DNA of 64,000 nucleotides. Origin: an uncultured Pelagibacteraceae bacterium. Its GTDB lineage: Bacteria > Pseudomonadota > Alphaproteobacteria > Pelagibacterales > Pelagibacteraceae. This document shows, in pieces, positions 8,455-16,818 of the stretch. A model generated the notes under the pieces. That model was not told the DNA's origin, did no database searches, and saw only the letters and a list, made by a program, of their open reading frames with translations. Location of the stretch: the NCBI GenBank assembly GCA_902536765.1, contig CACAYM010000002.1, forward strand, positions 62,001-126,000, written 5' to 3'. The translations under genes were made by a program, and so were the position numbers. Within the stretch, counting starts at the first letter, position 1, and the number at the start of each line of letters is the position of its first letter.

Positions 8455-9053
8455 TAAGGTACTAGCCAGCTATTTTTACTATTCTCAAAATCAAATTTTG
8501 CTCTTCTATGACCTTTTGCAGCAAGATATAACCACTCTGCAGATTTAATTTTACACTTAATTACTGTAAAATTTTTATAACCCTCTTCACTTTGCTGCAT
8601 TGTGTAATCAAAATCCTCTAATTGGGATATCATTCCTGAGGTTGGATTTTCTGAAATTGTACCAGGAGGACTATCAGTTAAATAGCATCTTCTACTTATG
8701 TGTTGAGTTTTTTTCCAGGATTCTTCTGTAATAGAGTTTTGATTATTTATTTCACATTTTACTTTCACTCTTAATTGTATTTTCTCCTCCTTGTCATAAA
8801 AAAGCAATGACGCTTTATTATTTTTTTTTAATATTTCCACTTTTGGTGACCTTAAATCTGTATGAAATTGCAATAAATTATTTTTTCTATCTGATTTTCT
8901 TAAAACTACTATTCTACCATCTATTTCGTTTTGATTTGCACACATAAAAACAGGAATTCTAAAAGGAGAACCTCTGTTGGTTACAGCATCATCTAGCATT
9001 GACCAGTACTTATTTTGAATTTCTTCTAAATTTTCGTAGTATGCTGGCTGCAT
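8454..9053 (-). CDS. PNPOx-family flavin-binding protein (Alr4036-like)
   Basis: A 199-residue split-barrel FMN protein of the pyridoxamine 5'-phosphate oxidase superfamily. Features include RGSPFRIPVF at the start of the barrel, IVVLRKSDR and SPKVEIL around the flavin phosphate site, and the C-terminal WLYLAAKGHRRA that fits the Alr4036-type subgroup. It is probably a flavin oxidoreductase, and the natural substrate is unknown. It is likely cotranscribed with the upstream dehydrogenase gene (five bases apart) and the downstream carbonic-anhydrase-like gene. Confidence 0.78.
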   Translation of the reverse strand: MQPAYYENLEEIQNKYWSMLDDAVTNRGSPFRIPVFMCANQNEIDGRIVVLRKSDRKNNLLQFHTDLRSPKVEILKKNNKASLLFYDKEEKIQLRVKVKCEINNQNSITEESWKKTQHISRRCYLTDSPPGTISENPTSGMISQLEDFDYTMQQSEEGYKNFTVIKCKIKSAEWLYLAAKGHRRAKFDFENSKNSWLVP

Positions 9054-9058
9054 ACTTT

Positions 9059-9928
9059 TTACTTCCTAAATCTTTTAATTAAACTTGATGTATCCCATCG
9101 GTTTCCACCCATTCCTTGAATTTCACCATAATATTTATCTACTAGCTCCGTTACAGGTAAAAATGATCCATTGTTTTTTGCTTCTTCCATTGCAATTTTT
9201 AAATCTTTTCTCATCCAATCAACTGCAAATCCAAAATCAAATTTGTTGTCAATCATTGTTTTATATCTATTTTCCATTTGCCAAGATTGAGCTGCTCCTT
9301 TGGAGATTACCTCGATTACATCTTCCATATTTAATCCTGCTTTAATTCCAAAATTAATAGCTTCAGATAGCCCCTGAACTAGACCTGCGATACAGATTTG
9401 ATTTACCATTTTTGCTAATTGTCCGTTGCCAGCTTTTCCAAGCAATTTCATTTTTTTGCTGTAACAGTCAATTTTATCTTTTGCTTTATCAAAATCTTTT
9501 TGATCTCCACCAATCATTACTGTAAGAGCACCATTTTCAGCACCAGCTTGACCACCGGATACTGGAGCATCTAAGGAGCCAAATCCGTTTTTATTTGCAT
9601 ACTCATAAATTTCTCTAGCAATTGTTGCAGATGCTGTTGTGTTATCAATGTAAACTGATCCCTTTTTAATCGTTTTAAATACACCATTCTCACCAAAGGT
9701 AACCTCTCTTAAATCATTATCATTTCCAACGCAGGTAAAAATATATTCCGCATCCTTTGCAGCTTCTGCAGGAGTTTTAGCCATTTTGCCTTTAAATTCT
9801 TTTATCCATTTTTCTGCTTTTGACTGTGTTCTGTTAAAAACAGTTACATTGTGTCCACCTTTTGATATATATCCAGCCATTGGATAACCCATTACACCAA
9901 GACCTATGAAAGCAACATTACAAGTCAT
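9059..9928 (-). CDS. 3-hydroxyisobutyrate dehydrogenase-family oxidoreductase
   Basis: A 289-residue beta-hydroxyacid dehydrogenase. The NAD(P) fingerprint GLGVMG is at 9-14, the substrate-binding DAPVSGG at 120-126, and the catalytic Lys173 lies in the LAKMVNQ segment. It would oxidise or reduce a small beta-hydroxyacid such as 3-hydroxyisobutyrate, tartronate semialdehyde or succinic semialdehyde; the sequence does not decide which. The start codon is only eight bases from the divergent MFS gene start, so any promoter must lie within the neighbouring coding sequence. Confidence 0.87.
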   Translation of the reverse strand: MTCNVAFIGLGVMGYPMAGYISKGGHNVTVFNRTQSKAEKWIKEFKGKMAKTPAEAAKDAEYIFTCVGNDNDLREVTFGENGVFKTIKKGSVYIDNTTASATIAREIYEYANKNGFGSLDAPVSGGQAGAENGALTVMIGGDQKDFDKAKDKIDCYSKKMKLLGKAGNGQLAKMVNQICIAGLVQGLSEAINFGIKAGLNMEDVIEVISKGAAQSWQMENRYKTMIDNKFDFGFAVDWMRKDLKIAMEEAKNNGSFLPVTELVDKYYGEIQGMGGNRWDTSSLIKRFRK

Positions 9929-9936
9929 TTTTTTTT

Positions 9937-11145
9937 ATGTTTAAAAATTTAAGTTTAAAAGTAATTTTATTTGGATTTATTTTTACATTTTTTTCAAGCT
10001 TTGGACAGAGTTTTTTTCTTGGTCTTTTCAATTCAAATATAAGGGATGCTCTTTCAATTACTCATGGACAATTTGGCTCAATTTATGCATCAGCAACTTT
10101 ACTTAGTAGCATAATTCTAGTTTGGTTTGGAAAAAAAATTGATGATGTTAATATCCTTAAATTTTCTTACTTGGTAATAATTTTATTAGCATTTTCTTGT
10201 TTTTTCTTTTCAAAGATATCATCAGTTTATTACCTATTTTTGGCAATTCTTTTTATGAGATTTTCAGGTCAAGGTATGATGTCTCATACTGCATCAACAA
10301 CGATTTCAAGATTTTTTACAAGATCTAGAGGTAAAGCTTTAAGCACCTCTTGGTTTGGTTTGTCCACATCTGAATTTATTTTACCAGTGCTAATAATTTA
10401 CCTTTTAACAATTTATGAATGGAGAGATATCTGGATTATAATTTCATTAATTGTAATATTATTTTTACCTACAGTTTCATTTTTTTTAGTAAAGAACTTA
10501 AAGTTAGAATCTAGAGAAACCGACAATTTAAAAAACAAAGGTAATAATAAGATTAAAGATTGGAAAAGAATTGAAGTTTTAAAAGATTATAGATTCTACA
10601 TTATTAGCGCTAACATGCTTGCTATGCCTTGGATAGCCACAGGGACTTTTGTTTATCAATCTTTTATATTAGAGTCAAAAAATTGGGGACCATACATTAT
10701 AGCTCAATCCTTTATGGTTTATTCAATTATGTCAGTGATCACATTATTCGTATCTGGTTTTTTAATTGATAAGTTTACTAGCAGAAAAATATTGGTTTAC
10801 ATGAATTTACCTCTTTTACTTGCAACAATAGTGATAATTTATTTTAATAATCCTCTTACGGCATTTATTTTTTTGGGTTTAATTGGTATTTCTAATGGTT
10901 TCGCAAACGTTCTTGGGTCTTCTACCTGGGCAGAAATATATGGTGTTAAATATATTGGATCAATTAAAGCTTTGACAACAGCATTAATGGTATTCTCAAC
11001 AGCTTTTGGAACAGCCTTTTTTGGAATATTGATCGACCGTGGTTTTTCTATTGAGAAAATTGCGGTAATATCAAGCGTTTATATATCCATATCTTTGATC
11101 ATGCTTTTTATCATTAGATCTAAACTAAATCCTGTTAAGGTATAA
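9937..11145 (+). CDS. Major facilitator superfamily transporter
   Basis: A 402-residue inner-membrane carrier with about 12 hydrophobic helices in two bundles of six, joined by a charged loop near residues 185-205. MFS-type signatures are the GKKIDD loop after the second helix and SRFFTRSRGKA after the fourth. The substrate is unknown; monocarboxylate or organic-anion carriers have a similar layout. It starts eight bases from a divergent hydroxyacid dehydrogenase gene, which makes an organic acid plausible but unproven. A small hairpin overlaps its stop codon. Confidence 0.85.
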   Translation: MFKNLSLKVILFGFIFTFFSSFGQSFFLGLFNSNIRDALSITHGQFGSIYASATLLSSIILVWFGKKIDDVNILKFSYLVIILLAFSCFFFSKISSVYYLFLAILFMRFSGQGMMSHTASTTISRFFTRSRGKALSTSWFGLSTSEFILPVLIIYLLTIYEWRDIWIIISLIVILFLPTVSFFLVKNLKLESRETDNLKNKGNNKIKDWKRIEVLKDYRFYIISANMLAMPWIATGTFVYQSFILESKNWGPYIIAQSFMVYSIMSVITLFVSGFLIDKFTSRKILVYMNLPLLLATIVIIYFNNPLTAFIFLGLIGISNGFANVLGSSTWAEIYGVKYIGSIKALTTALMVFSTAFGTAFFGILIDRGFSIEKIAVISSVYISISLIMLFIIRSKLNPVKV

Positions 11146-11160
11146 AAATACCTTGATTTT
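11137..11160 (+). terminator. Weak terminator at the end of the MFS gene
   Basis: AAGGTAT at 11137-11143 pairs with ATACCTT at 11147-11153... with one base of slack at the loop, then GATTTT follows. The stem overlaps the stop codon. It is short and AT-rich, so it would be a weak intrinsic terminator. Confidence 0.45.
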
Positions 11161-11179
11161 ATTTATAAGCAGGTATAAA
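11153..11179 (+). promoter_or_regulatory. Possible rpoZ promoter
   Basis: TTGATT at about 11153-11158 and TATAAA at 11174-11179 are separated by 15 bases, slightly short of the optimum. Initiation would fall only a few bases before the ATG at 11188 and give a nearly leaderless mRNA. AT-rich sequence makes chance matches common. Confidence 0.3.
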
Positions 11180-11187
11180 TACCCGGC

Positions 11188-11697
11188 ATGGCCAGAGTAA
11201 CAGTTGAGGATTGTGTAGATAAAGTAGAAAGCCCTTACGAATTAGTTTTAGTTGCTAAAGAGAGAACAACACAATTAAATTCAGGTATTGAACCAACAGT
11301 AAATAAAGATAATGACAAGAATACAGTAATTTCCTTAAGAGAGATTGCAAATGAAAATGTGAAAGTTTCAGATTTAATCGATAGTGGAGTTTTTAAATTA
11401 AGAAAGCATGTTGAACAAGTTGATGACTCATTAACAGAAGATGAAGAAGTAGGTGATGATTTCGAAAATTTATATAAAGGTGAAATATCTAAAAGTGGTG
11501 TACCAATATTACCATCAAAAAGAGCTAGAAAAATTCCAGAAAAAACCCAAGCATTTTCTAAAGAAGATATTGCTGAAAGTTCACCAACACAACCTACCGA
11601 ACAAGCTGAGGCATCTGGAGAAACAGAGGATGCATCTGTTGAGGAATTAAAAGACCAAGAGATTAAAGAACCAAGCGAAGACGCAAATCAAGACTAA
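11188..11697 (+). CDS. rpoZ: RNA polymerase omega subunit with long acidic tail
   Basis: Residues 1-75 match the omega subunit: MARVTVEDC at the start and NDKNTVISLREIA at 43-55, the conserved region that clamps the beta-prime C-terminus and helps RNA polymerase assembly. At 169 residues it is about twice the E. coli protein. The extra part from residue 76 is acidic and low in hydrophobics, with one basic patch (KRARK, 111-115) and a tail of Glu, Asp, Thr, Ser and Gln, so probably disordered. Acidic tails occur on other alphaproteobacterial omegas but this one is long. It overlaps the convergent CoA-transferase gene by four bases. Confidence 0.9.
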   Translation: MARVTVEDCVDKVESPYELVLVAKERTTQLNSGIEPTVNKDNDKNTVISLREIANENVKVSDLIDSGVFKLRKHVEQVDDSLTEDEEVGDDFENLYKGEISKSGVPILPSKRARKIPEKTQAFSKEDIAESSPTQPTEQAEASGETEDASVEELKDQEIKEPSEDANQD

Positions 11698-12839
11698 TTA
11701 CAAAACTCTTCAATAATTTTTTTTCTATGTTCGTCTAAATCTGGGATATCTCCTCTTTTTGTCTCATCTTTATAAGAGGACATTTTGATTGGATTACCTG
11801 CTGTTTTAAAATCACCAACAACTTTGTGAAAAGTATCAACTATCATATTTCTTGATTTTATTTGCGGATTTTCTACAGCCTCTTTTATATTAAAAATAGG
11901 ACCACATGGAATTTTTTGTTTCTCCATTTTTTGTATCCAATCCTTAGTATTTAAAGATTTGAGTTTTTCCTCCATAATTAATTTAAGATCATTCATATTT
12001 TCACAACGTAAAGAATTACTTTTAAATTTTTCATTCTGGGGTAAATCATTTAATTCAAGAACATTACATAATTTTTCAAAAAGTTTGTCATTTCCTGCAG
12101 CAATTATTATGTAGCTATCTTTTGTTTTAAAAGCCTCAAATGGTGCAATAGATGGGTGTCTTGATCCCATTGGTTTTGGTATTTCATTTTTTGATAAATA
12201 ACGTGCAATTGCATTTTCTAAAATTGCAATTTGACAATCGAGCATTGAAACATCAATAAACATTCCTTTACCTGTTTTTTCTCTATCATAAAGAGCAGCA
12301 TTGATTCCAATTGTTGTAAATAATGCAGCTGTAATATCGCCAATAGACGTTCCAACCCTAGTAGGTTCAGAATTAGGTTGTCCGGTAACACTCATTAAAC
12401 CTCCCATTCCCTGTACAACCATATCGTAAGCTGGTAATTCTTTTAACGGTCCAGTTTGACCAAAACCAGATGCAGAAGCGTAAATTAATTTTGGAAATCT
12501 TTTACACAATTCTTTCCAGCCAAAACCCCATTTCTCTAATGTTCCTGGCTTAAAATTTTCAACAAGAATATCTGCTTTACTTAATATATTTAAAAATATT
12601 TCTTTATCTTCTTCATCTTTTAAGTTTAACGCAATACTTTCTTTTCCTCTGTTTAATGACATGAAATAGGCTGAATTATCTTTGACAAAAGGACCAAATT
12701 TTCGAGAGTCATCACCTATACCTGGTGCTTCTACTTTTATTACTCTTGCACCCATGTCTGAGAGCATCATTGTACAATAAGGGCCTACTAATACTCTTGT
12801 TAAATCAACAACCAGCAAGTTTTTTAAAGGTCCATCCAT
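11694..12839 (-). CDS. CoA-transferase family III (CaiB/BaiF)
   Basis: A 381-residue class III CoA-transferase. Family markers are VLVGPYCTMMLSDMGARVIKVE near the N-terminus, NRGKESIALNLK, NFKPGTLEKWG, and IDVSMLD near residue 200, the segment that carries the catalytic aspartate in the family. Such enzymes move CoA between carboxylic acids through an aspartyl-CoA intermediate. The acids cannot be named. It is divergent from the TRAP transporter operon, which may import the acid it activates (inference). Alpha-methylacyl-CoA racemases share the fold and remain an alternative. Confidence 0.85.
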   Translation of the reverse strand: MDGPLKNLLVVDLTRVLVGPYCTMMLSDMGARVIKVEAPGIGDDSRKFGPFVKDNSAYFMSLNRGKESIALNLKDEEDKEIFLNILSKADILVENFKPGTLEKWGFGWKELCKRFPKLIYASASGFGQTGPLKELPAYDMVVQGMGGLMSVTGQPNSEPTRVGTSIGDITAALFTTIGINAALYDREKTGKGMFIDVSMLDCQIAILENAIARYLSKNEIPKPMGSRHPSIAPFEAFKTKDSYIIIAAGNDKLFEKLCNVLELNDLPQNEKFKSNSLRCENMNDLKLIMEEKLKSLNTKDWIQKMEKQKIPCGPIFNIKEAVENPQIKSRNMIVDTFHKVVGDFKTAGNPIKMSSYKDETKRGDIPDLDEHRKKIIEEFCN

Positions 12840-12874
12840 AAATTAATAACGTTATATATGAGTTAATAGCGAAC

Positions 12875-12903
12875 TTGACTCTTAATCATATCTTATCTTT
12901 AAT
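12875..12903 (+). promoter_or_regulatory. Putative promoter of the TRAP operon
   Basis: TTGACT at 12875-12880 and TTTAAT at 12898-12903 are separated by 17 bases, in the 97-base divergent gap. The start codon follows 33 bases later, with AAGGGG at 12926-12931 as a good ribosome site. Confidence 0.5.
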
Positions 12904-12936
12904 ACACTTTTTTTAATAACTAAAGAAGGGGAAAAA

Positions 12937-13947
12937 ATGTTTAAAAAAATATCTTTATTTTTAACTTCATTAGTATTTATCCTAACGACAATTGGATCGG
13001 CTTATGCTGTTACTCTAAAGGCTAGTCATCAATGGCCAGGTACACCTAGAGCTGATGGTTCTTATGATCCAAGACATGAAATGGTACAGATAATTGCTGA
13101 TGAAATGAAAAAAGCAAATGTAGGAGTCGATATCAGAATTTATCCTGCAAAATCGCTTTATAAACCAAAAGAACAGTGGAAACCAATGACAACTGGTCAA
13201 TTGGATATTTCTGCTTTTCCATTAGCGTATGCATCTAAGTTTCATCCAGAATTTGATGCAACTTTAATGCCAGGTACAGTTAAAAATCACGATCATGCAT
13301 TGAGATTTAATAAAGGTCCAATGATGACTGAGATTAAAAAAATTATTAATGACGCTGGTGTAGTTGTATTATCTGACGCTTGGTTAGGCGGAGGTTTTGC
13401 ATCTAAAACAAAATGCATTAAAAATCCTAGTGATGCTAAAGGGCAAGTTATGAGAGCAGCTGGTAAAGCATTTAACCAAATGTTAGAGGCAGCTGGTGCA
13501 GGTATACAAAGTATGCCATCATCTGAAATTTATACTGGTCTTCAAACTGGAGTACTTACTGGTGCAAATACTAGTTCAGGAAGTTTTGTAAGTTATAAGA
13601 TTTATGAACAAGTAACTTGTGCAACTCCTCCAGGTAAGTTTGGATTATGGTTTATGTACGAGCCAATTTTAATGTCAAAAATGAGTTTCGATAAATTAAA
13701 CTCTAAACAACAAGATGCTTTAATGAAAGCTGGAAAAGTTGCAGAAAAATATATGACTGCTCAAGTCGAAAATTTAGATAAAAAATTTGAAGACGCTTAC
13801 AAAGCAGCAGGTGTAAAATTAGTATATATGAATGCAAAAGATCATGCAGCTTGGGTTGAGATTGCTAAGAAATCTTCTCACAAAGCATTTGCTGAAAAAG
13901 TTCCAGGTGGTGATAAGCTAATGGAAATGGCTTTATCAGTTAAATAA
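12937..13947 (+). CDS. dctP: TRAP transporter periplasmic binding protein (DctP family)
   Basis: A 336-residue DctP-type binding protein. Residues 1-24 are a signal peptide ending SAYA. The mature part has the family fold, with Arg173 in QVMRAAG at the position of the arginine that binds the ligand carboxylate in DctP proteins, and Cys160 and a second Cys near 228 that may form a disulfide. It would bind an organic acid in the periplasm and deliver it to DctQM, with uptake driven by the sodium gradient in characterised members. Ligand unknown. A strong ribosome site and a terminator directly after the gene imply it is made in excess over the membrane subunits. Confidence 0.92.
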   Translation: MFKKISLFLTSLVFILTTIGSAYAVTLKASHQWPGTPRADGSYDPRHEMVQIIADEMKKANVGVDIRIYPAKSLYKPKEQWKPMTTGQLDISAFPLAYASKFHPEFDATLMPGTVKNHDHALRFNKGPMMTEIKKIINDAGVVVLSDAWLGGGFASKTKCIKNPSDAKGQVMRAAGKAFNQMLEAAGAGIQSMPSSEIYTGLQTGVLTGANTSSGSFVSYKIYEQVTCATPPGKFGLWFMYEPILMSKMSFDKLNSKQQDALMKAGKVAEKYMTAQVENLDKKFEDAYKAAGVKLVYMNAKDHAAWVEIAKKSSHKAFAEKVPGGDKLMEMALSVK

Positions 13948-13964
13948 AAAAATATATAAAGAAG

Positions 13965-13998
13965 AACCCCTATTTAATTTTAAATAGGGGTTTTTTTT
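13965..13998 (+). terminator. Strong intrinsic terminator between dctP and dctQ
   Basis: A perfect 13-bp stem (13965-13977 with 13980-13992) holding a run of four G-C pairs, with an AT-rich tip that probably opens, followed by T through 13998. The dctQ ATG is the very next base. This is the clearest intrinsic terminator in the window, yet it sits inside an operon; readthrough must feed dctQM. Confidence 0.85.
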
Positions 13999-14493
13999 AT
14001 GAAAAAAAAGTATTTAAAGTTTTGTAATCTTGTTGCCCAGGCTTGTGGGGCTTTTGCTGTTATAGCATTACTGTTATCAATCTTAGTAATTGTAGAATTA
14101 GTATTCGAAAGATATTTTTTCCAAAGAGCAATTACATGGCAAACAGAGCTGGTTACAATGCTTTTAGTCGCATCGACATTTATTGGAAGCGCATATGTTC
14201 TAAGTGAAAAGGCACATGTTAGTATGGAATGGATATATGATTTTTTATCTAATAAAAATATTATTAGATTAAAAATTTTTACATCCTTTTTAAGTTTACT
14301 TTTCTTCCTAATACTATTTTATTTTGGTTTTTTAATGGTTGAGGAAGCATTTACAAAAAATTACTCAACAGGTACTGTTTGGGATCCTCCACTTTGGATA
14401 CCGTATTCTTCAATGATGATAGGAGCTATTTTGATGATACTCCAATACATAGCTGAAATTATAAAATTAATTGATGATAAGGATTATAATTAA
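13999..14493 (+). CDS. dctQ: TRAP transporter small permease (DctQ family)
   Basis: A 164-residue inner-membrane protein with four hydrophobic helices, the DctQ layout. WQTELVTMLLVASTFIGSAYVL around residues 45-70 is the conserved core. It bridges DctP and the large permease. The ATG directly follows the T-tract of a terminator, so no Shine-Dalgarno exists; translation may be leaderless-like after processing or depend on low-level readthrough. Its stop overlaps the dctM start by one base. Confidence 0.88.
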   Translation: MKKKYLKFCNLVAQACGAFAVIALLLSILVIVELVFERYFFQRAITWQTELVTMLLVASTFIGSAYVLSEKAHVSMEWIYDFLSNKNIIRLKIFTSFLSLLFFLILFYFGFLMVEEAFTKNYSTGTVWDPPLWIPYSSMMIGAILMILQYIAEIIKLIDDKDYN

Positions 14494-15824
14494 TGGATCC
14501 ATTAATAATAGCATTGATTGTTGCAGTTTTTACTTTGATAGTTCTTTTCTCTGGTATCCCAATAGCTTTTGGTTTGAGTTTCGTATCGATAGCGTTATTG
14601 GTTTCTTTTGAAGGTTTTCAAATGCTTGATGTATTTGCTGAAACATTCTATGCAGGTTTAAATTCTTTTGTTCTACTTTCAATCCCCATGTTTATTTTAA
14701 TGGGAATGGCAGTAGCGAACTCACCAGCAGGTAAGGATTTATATATTGGTTTAGACAGATGGTTATGGAGAGTACCAGGTGGATTAGTTATTTCTAATAT
14801 AGGCGCATGTTCAATTTTTGCTGCTTTAAGTGGCTCAAGTCCAGCTACCTGTGCAGCAATTGGAACAATGGGTATACCTGAGATGAGGAAGAGAGGATAT
14901 TCAGATCAAATTGCTACGGGAACTATTGCTGCTGGAGGAACTTTAGGAGTTTTAATTCCGCCAAGTATAGTTTTAATAGTTTATGGTATTGCAACTGGAA
15001 CTTCTATTGGAAGATTATTTTTATGTGGCTTGATACCTGGATTCATGCTTGCAGGTATGTTTGCAATATGGGCATTAATTCACAGTTACTTTATTGATAA
15101 AGATGCTGCTAAAGCTTTAAAGAACAGAAAACGTCCTACATTAAAAGAAAAACTTGAGGTTTTACCAAGAATTTTTCCTTTTTTAGCAATCATTGCTGGA
15201 GTTTTATATGTTTTATACGGAGGGGTTGCAACTCCATCTGAAGCTTCAGGCGTTGGAGCATTCTTAGTTTTTGTTATGATAGCAGTTGTCTATAAAATTT
15301 ATCAACCAAAAAAAATATGGAACATAGTTAAAGTTTCAATGAAAGAAAGTGTAATGATAATGTTCATCATTGCAGCATCATACCTTTTTGCATTTACTCT
15401 TTCACAACTCTATGTAACACAATCTTTAGCTCAGAGTATGGTAGAGCTCAGCTCAAACAAATGGGTTATATTTATTTTAATAAATATATTTTTATTAATC
15501 GCTGGTTTCTTTTTACCTCCAGTTGCAGTCATTGTTATGACTTCAGCAATTTTATTACCAGTTATTACTACTCTCGGTTTCGATCCTTATTGGTTCGCTA
15601 TTGTATTTACAATTAATATGGAGATTGGATTGATTACTCCACCTGTAGGTCTAAATCTCTATATAATTAAAGGCATAACACCCGATGTTAGTTTAAAGGA
15701 AATTCTAAAAGGATCTGTGCCTTTTATGATAATAATGGCATTAGCAATCCTAATACTGTGTATTTTTCCAGAAATTGTTACATGGTTACCTGATAAAGTT
15801 ATGGGTAAAGCTCTTGGATATTAA
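14493..15824 (+). CDS. dctM: TRAP transporter large permease (DctM family)
   Basis: A 443-residue membrane protein with about 12 helices, the ion-coupled transport subunit. Conserved DctM pieces are visible: SIPMFILMGM, VPGGLVISNI, SGSSPATCAAIG, GTLGVLIPPSI and the matching late repeat EIGLITPPVGLNLY. These two GxLIPPS/LITPPVG hairpins belong to the inverted repeat of the transport core. It overlaps the last base of dctQ, and its 3' end overlaps the start region of dusA, so the operon continues. Confidence 0.92.
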   Translation: MDPLIIALIVAVFTLIVLFSGIPIAFGLSFVSIALLVSFEGFQMLDVFAETFYAGLNSFVLLSIPMFILMGMAVANSPAGKDLYIGLDRWLWRVPGGLVISNIGACSIFAALSGSSPATCAAIGTMGIPEMRKRGYSDQIATGTIAAGGTLGVLIPPSIVLIVYGIATGTSIGRLFLCGLIPGFMLAGMFAIWALIHSYFIDKDAAKALKNRKRPTLKEKLEVLPRIFPFLAIIAGVLYVLYGGVATPSEASGVGAFLVFVMIAVVYKIYQPKKIWNIVKVSMKESVMIMFIIAASYLFAFTLSQLYVTQSLAQSMVELSSNKWVIFILINIFLLIAGFFLPPVAVIVMTSAILLPVITTLGFDPYWFAIVFTINMEIGLITPPVGLNLYIIKGITPDVSLKEILKGSVPFMIIMALAILILCIFPEIVTWLPDKVMGKALGY

Positions 15825-16818
15825 AAAAAAAATTAATAGAAAAATTTCAGTTGCTCCCATGATGGATTGTACTGACCGTCATGATAGATATTTCTTAAGA
15901 CTTATAAGTAAAAATGTAATGCTTTACTCAGAAATGGTTGTTACTAAAGCAGTATTACGCGGTGATAAACATAAATTACTTATGTTTAATGACTTGGAAA
16001 AACCTTTAGCTTTACAAGTGGGTGGTTCTGATAAAAAAGAACTAGCGGAAGTAGCTAAAATTGCTGAAGATTATGGTTATGATGAGATTAATATCAATTT
16101 AGGTTGTCCTAGTAAAAAGGTTCAAAAAAATTCTTTTGGCGCTTGTTTAATGAAAGAACCAGACCTTGTATCCGAATGTTTGGCTGAGATGAAAAATTCC
16201 TGCAGTATTCCAGTTACTGCCAAAACTAGAATAGGGTTTGATGATACAGAGGAATTTGATTATTTAAATATGTTTGTAAATAAAATGAAACAAACTGGGT
16301 GCAAAACTATTATCTTACATGCTAGAAAAGCAATATTAAAAGGTCTAACTCCAAAGCAAAATTTAATTATTCCAAAATTAAACTATAGAATGGTTTATGA
16401 AATTAAGAAATCAAATCCAGATTTAGAAATTATAATTAATGGAGGAATTACCACTATAGATCAAGTCAAAAACCATTTAAATTACTGTGATGGTGTAATG
16501 ATTGGTAGAGCGATTTACCAAAATCCATATTTTTTAAAAGATATTGAGAGAGAAATATTCAATAATTCAAACATATTATCGAGAGAAGATGTTGTTAAAC
16601 ATATTTTAGAATATCTTGAAAAAGAAATTAAAACTGGAACCAAAGTAAATCAAGTAATGAGACATACTGTTGGACTTTATTATGGTCAACCAGGTTCGAA
16701 AGAATGGAAAAAATATTTGAGCGATAATATGATGGCAAGAGACTCTGATTTCCAAAAAGCAAAACATATTATGGATATTGCTCAAAATAATGAAAAAGCA
16801 AATCAATTAACTGCCTGA
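15814..16818 (+). CDS. dusA: tRNA-dihydrouridine synthase A
   Basis: An FMN-dependent enzyme reducing uridine to dihydrouridine in the tRNA D-loop (DusA acts at U20/U20a). Near the start is SVAPMMDCTDRH, then the active-site NLGCPSKKV with the catalytic Cys, and late in the TIM barrel GGITTIDQV and DGVMIGRAIY contact FMN phosphate. No ATG precedes these motifs: candidate starts are TTG at 15814 (334 residues, GGGTAAAG just upstream) or TTG at 15775 (347 residues, 50-base overlap with dctM). I chose 15814 for the ribosome site. It overlaps the next gene's ATG by one base. Confidence 0.88.
   Translation: MDIKKKINRKISVAPMMDCTDRHDRYFLRLISKNVMLYSEMVVTKAVLRGDKHKLLMFNDLEKPLALQVGGSDKKELAEVAKIAEDYGYDEININLGCPSKKVQKNSFGACLMKEPDLVSECLAEMKNSCSIPVTAKTRIGFDDTEEFDYLNMFVNKMKQTGCKTIILHARKAILKGLTPKQNLIIPKLNYRMVYEIKKSNPDLEIIINGGITTIDQVKNHLNYCDGVMIGRAIYQNPYFLKDIEREIFNNSNILSREDVVKHILEYLEKEIKTGTKVNQVMRHTVGLYYGQPGSKEWKKYLSDNMMARDSDFQKAKHIMDIAQNNEKANQLTA

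Noticed and set aside
11188-11697. The rpoZ tail as a frameshifted or fused separate gene
   Set aside because: The frame is continuous with neighbour-like codon use, and acidic tails are known on alphaproteobacterial omega subunits; only the length is unusual.
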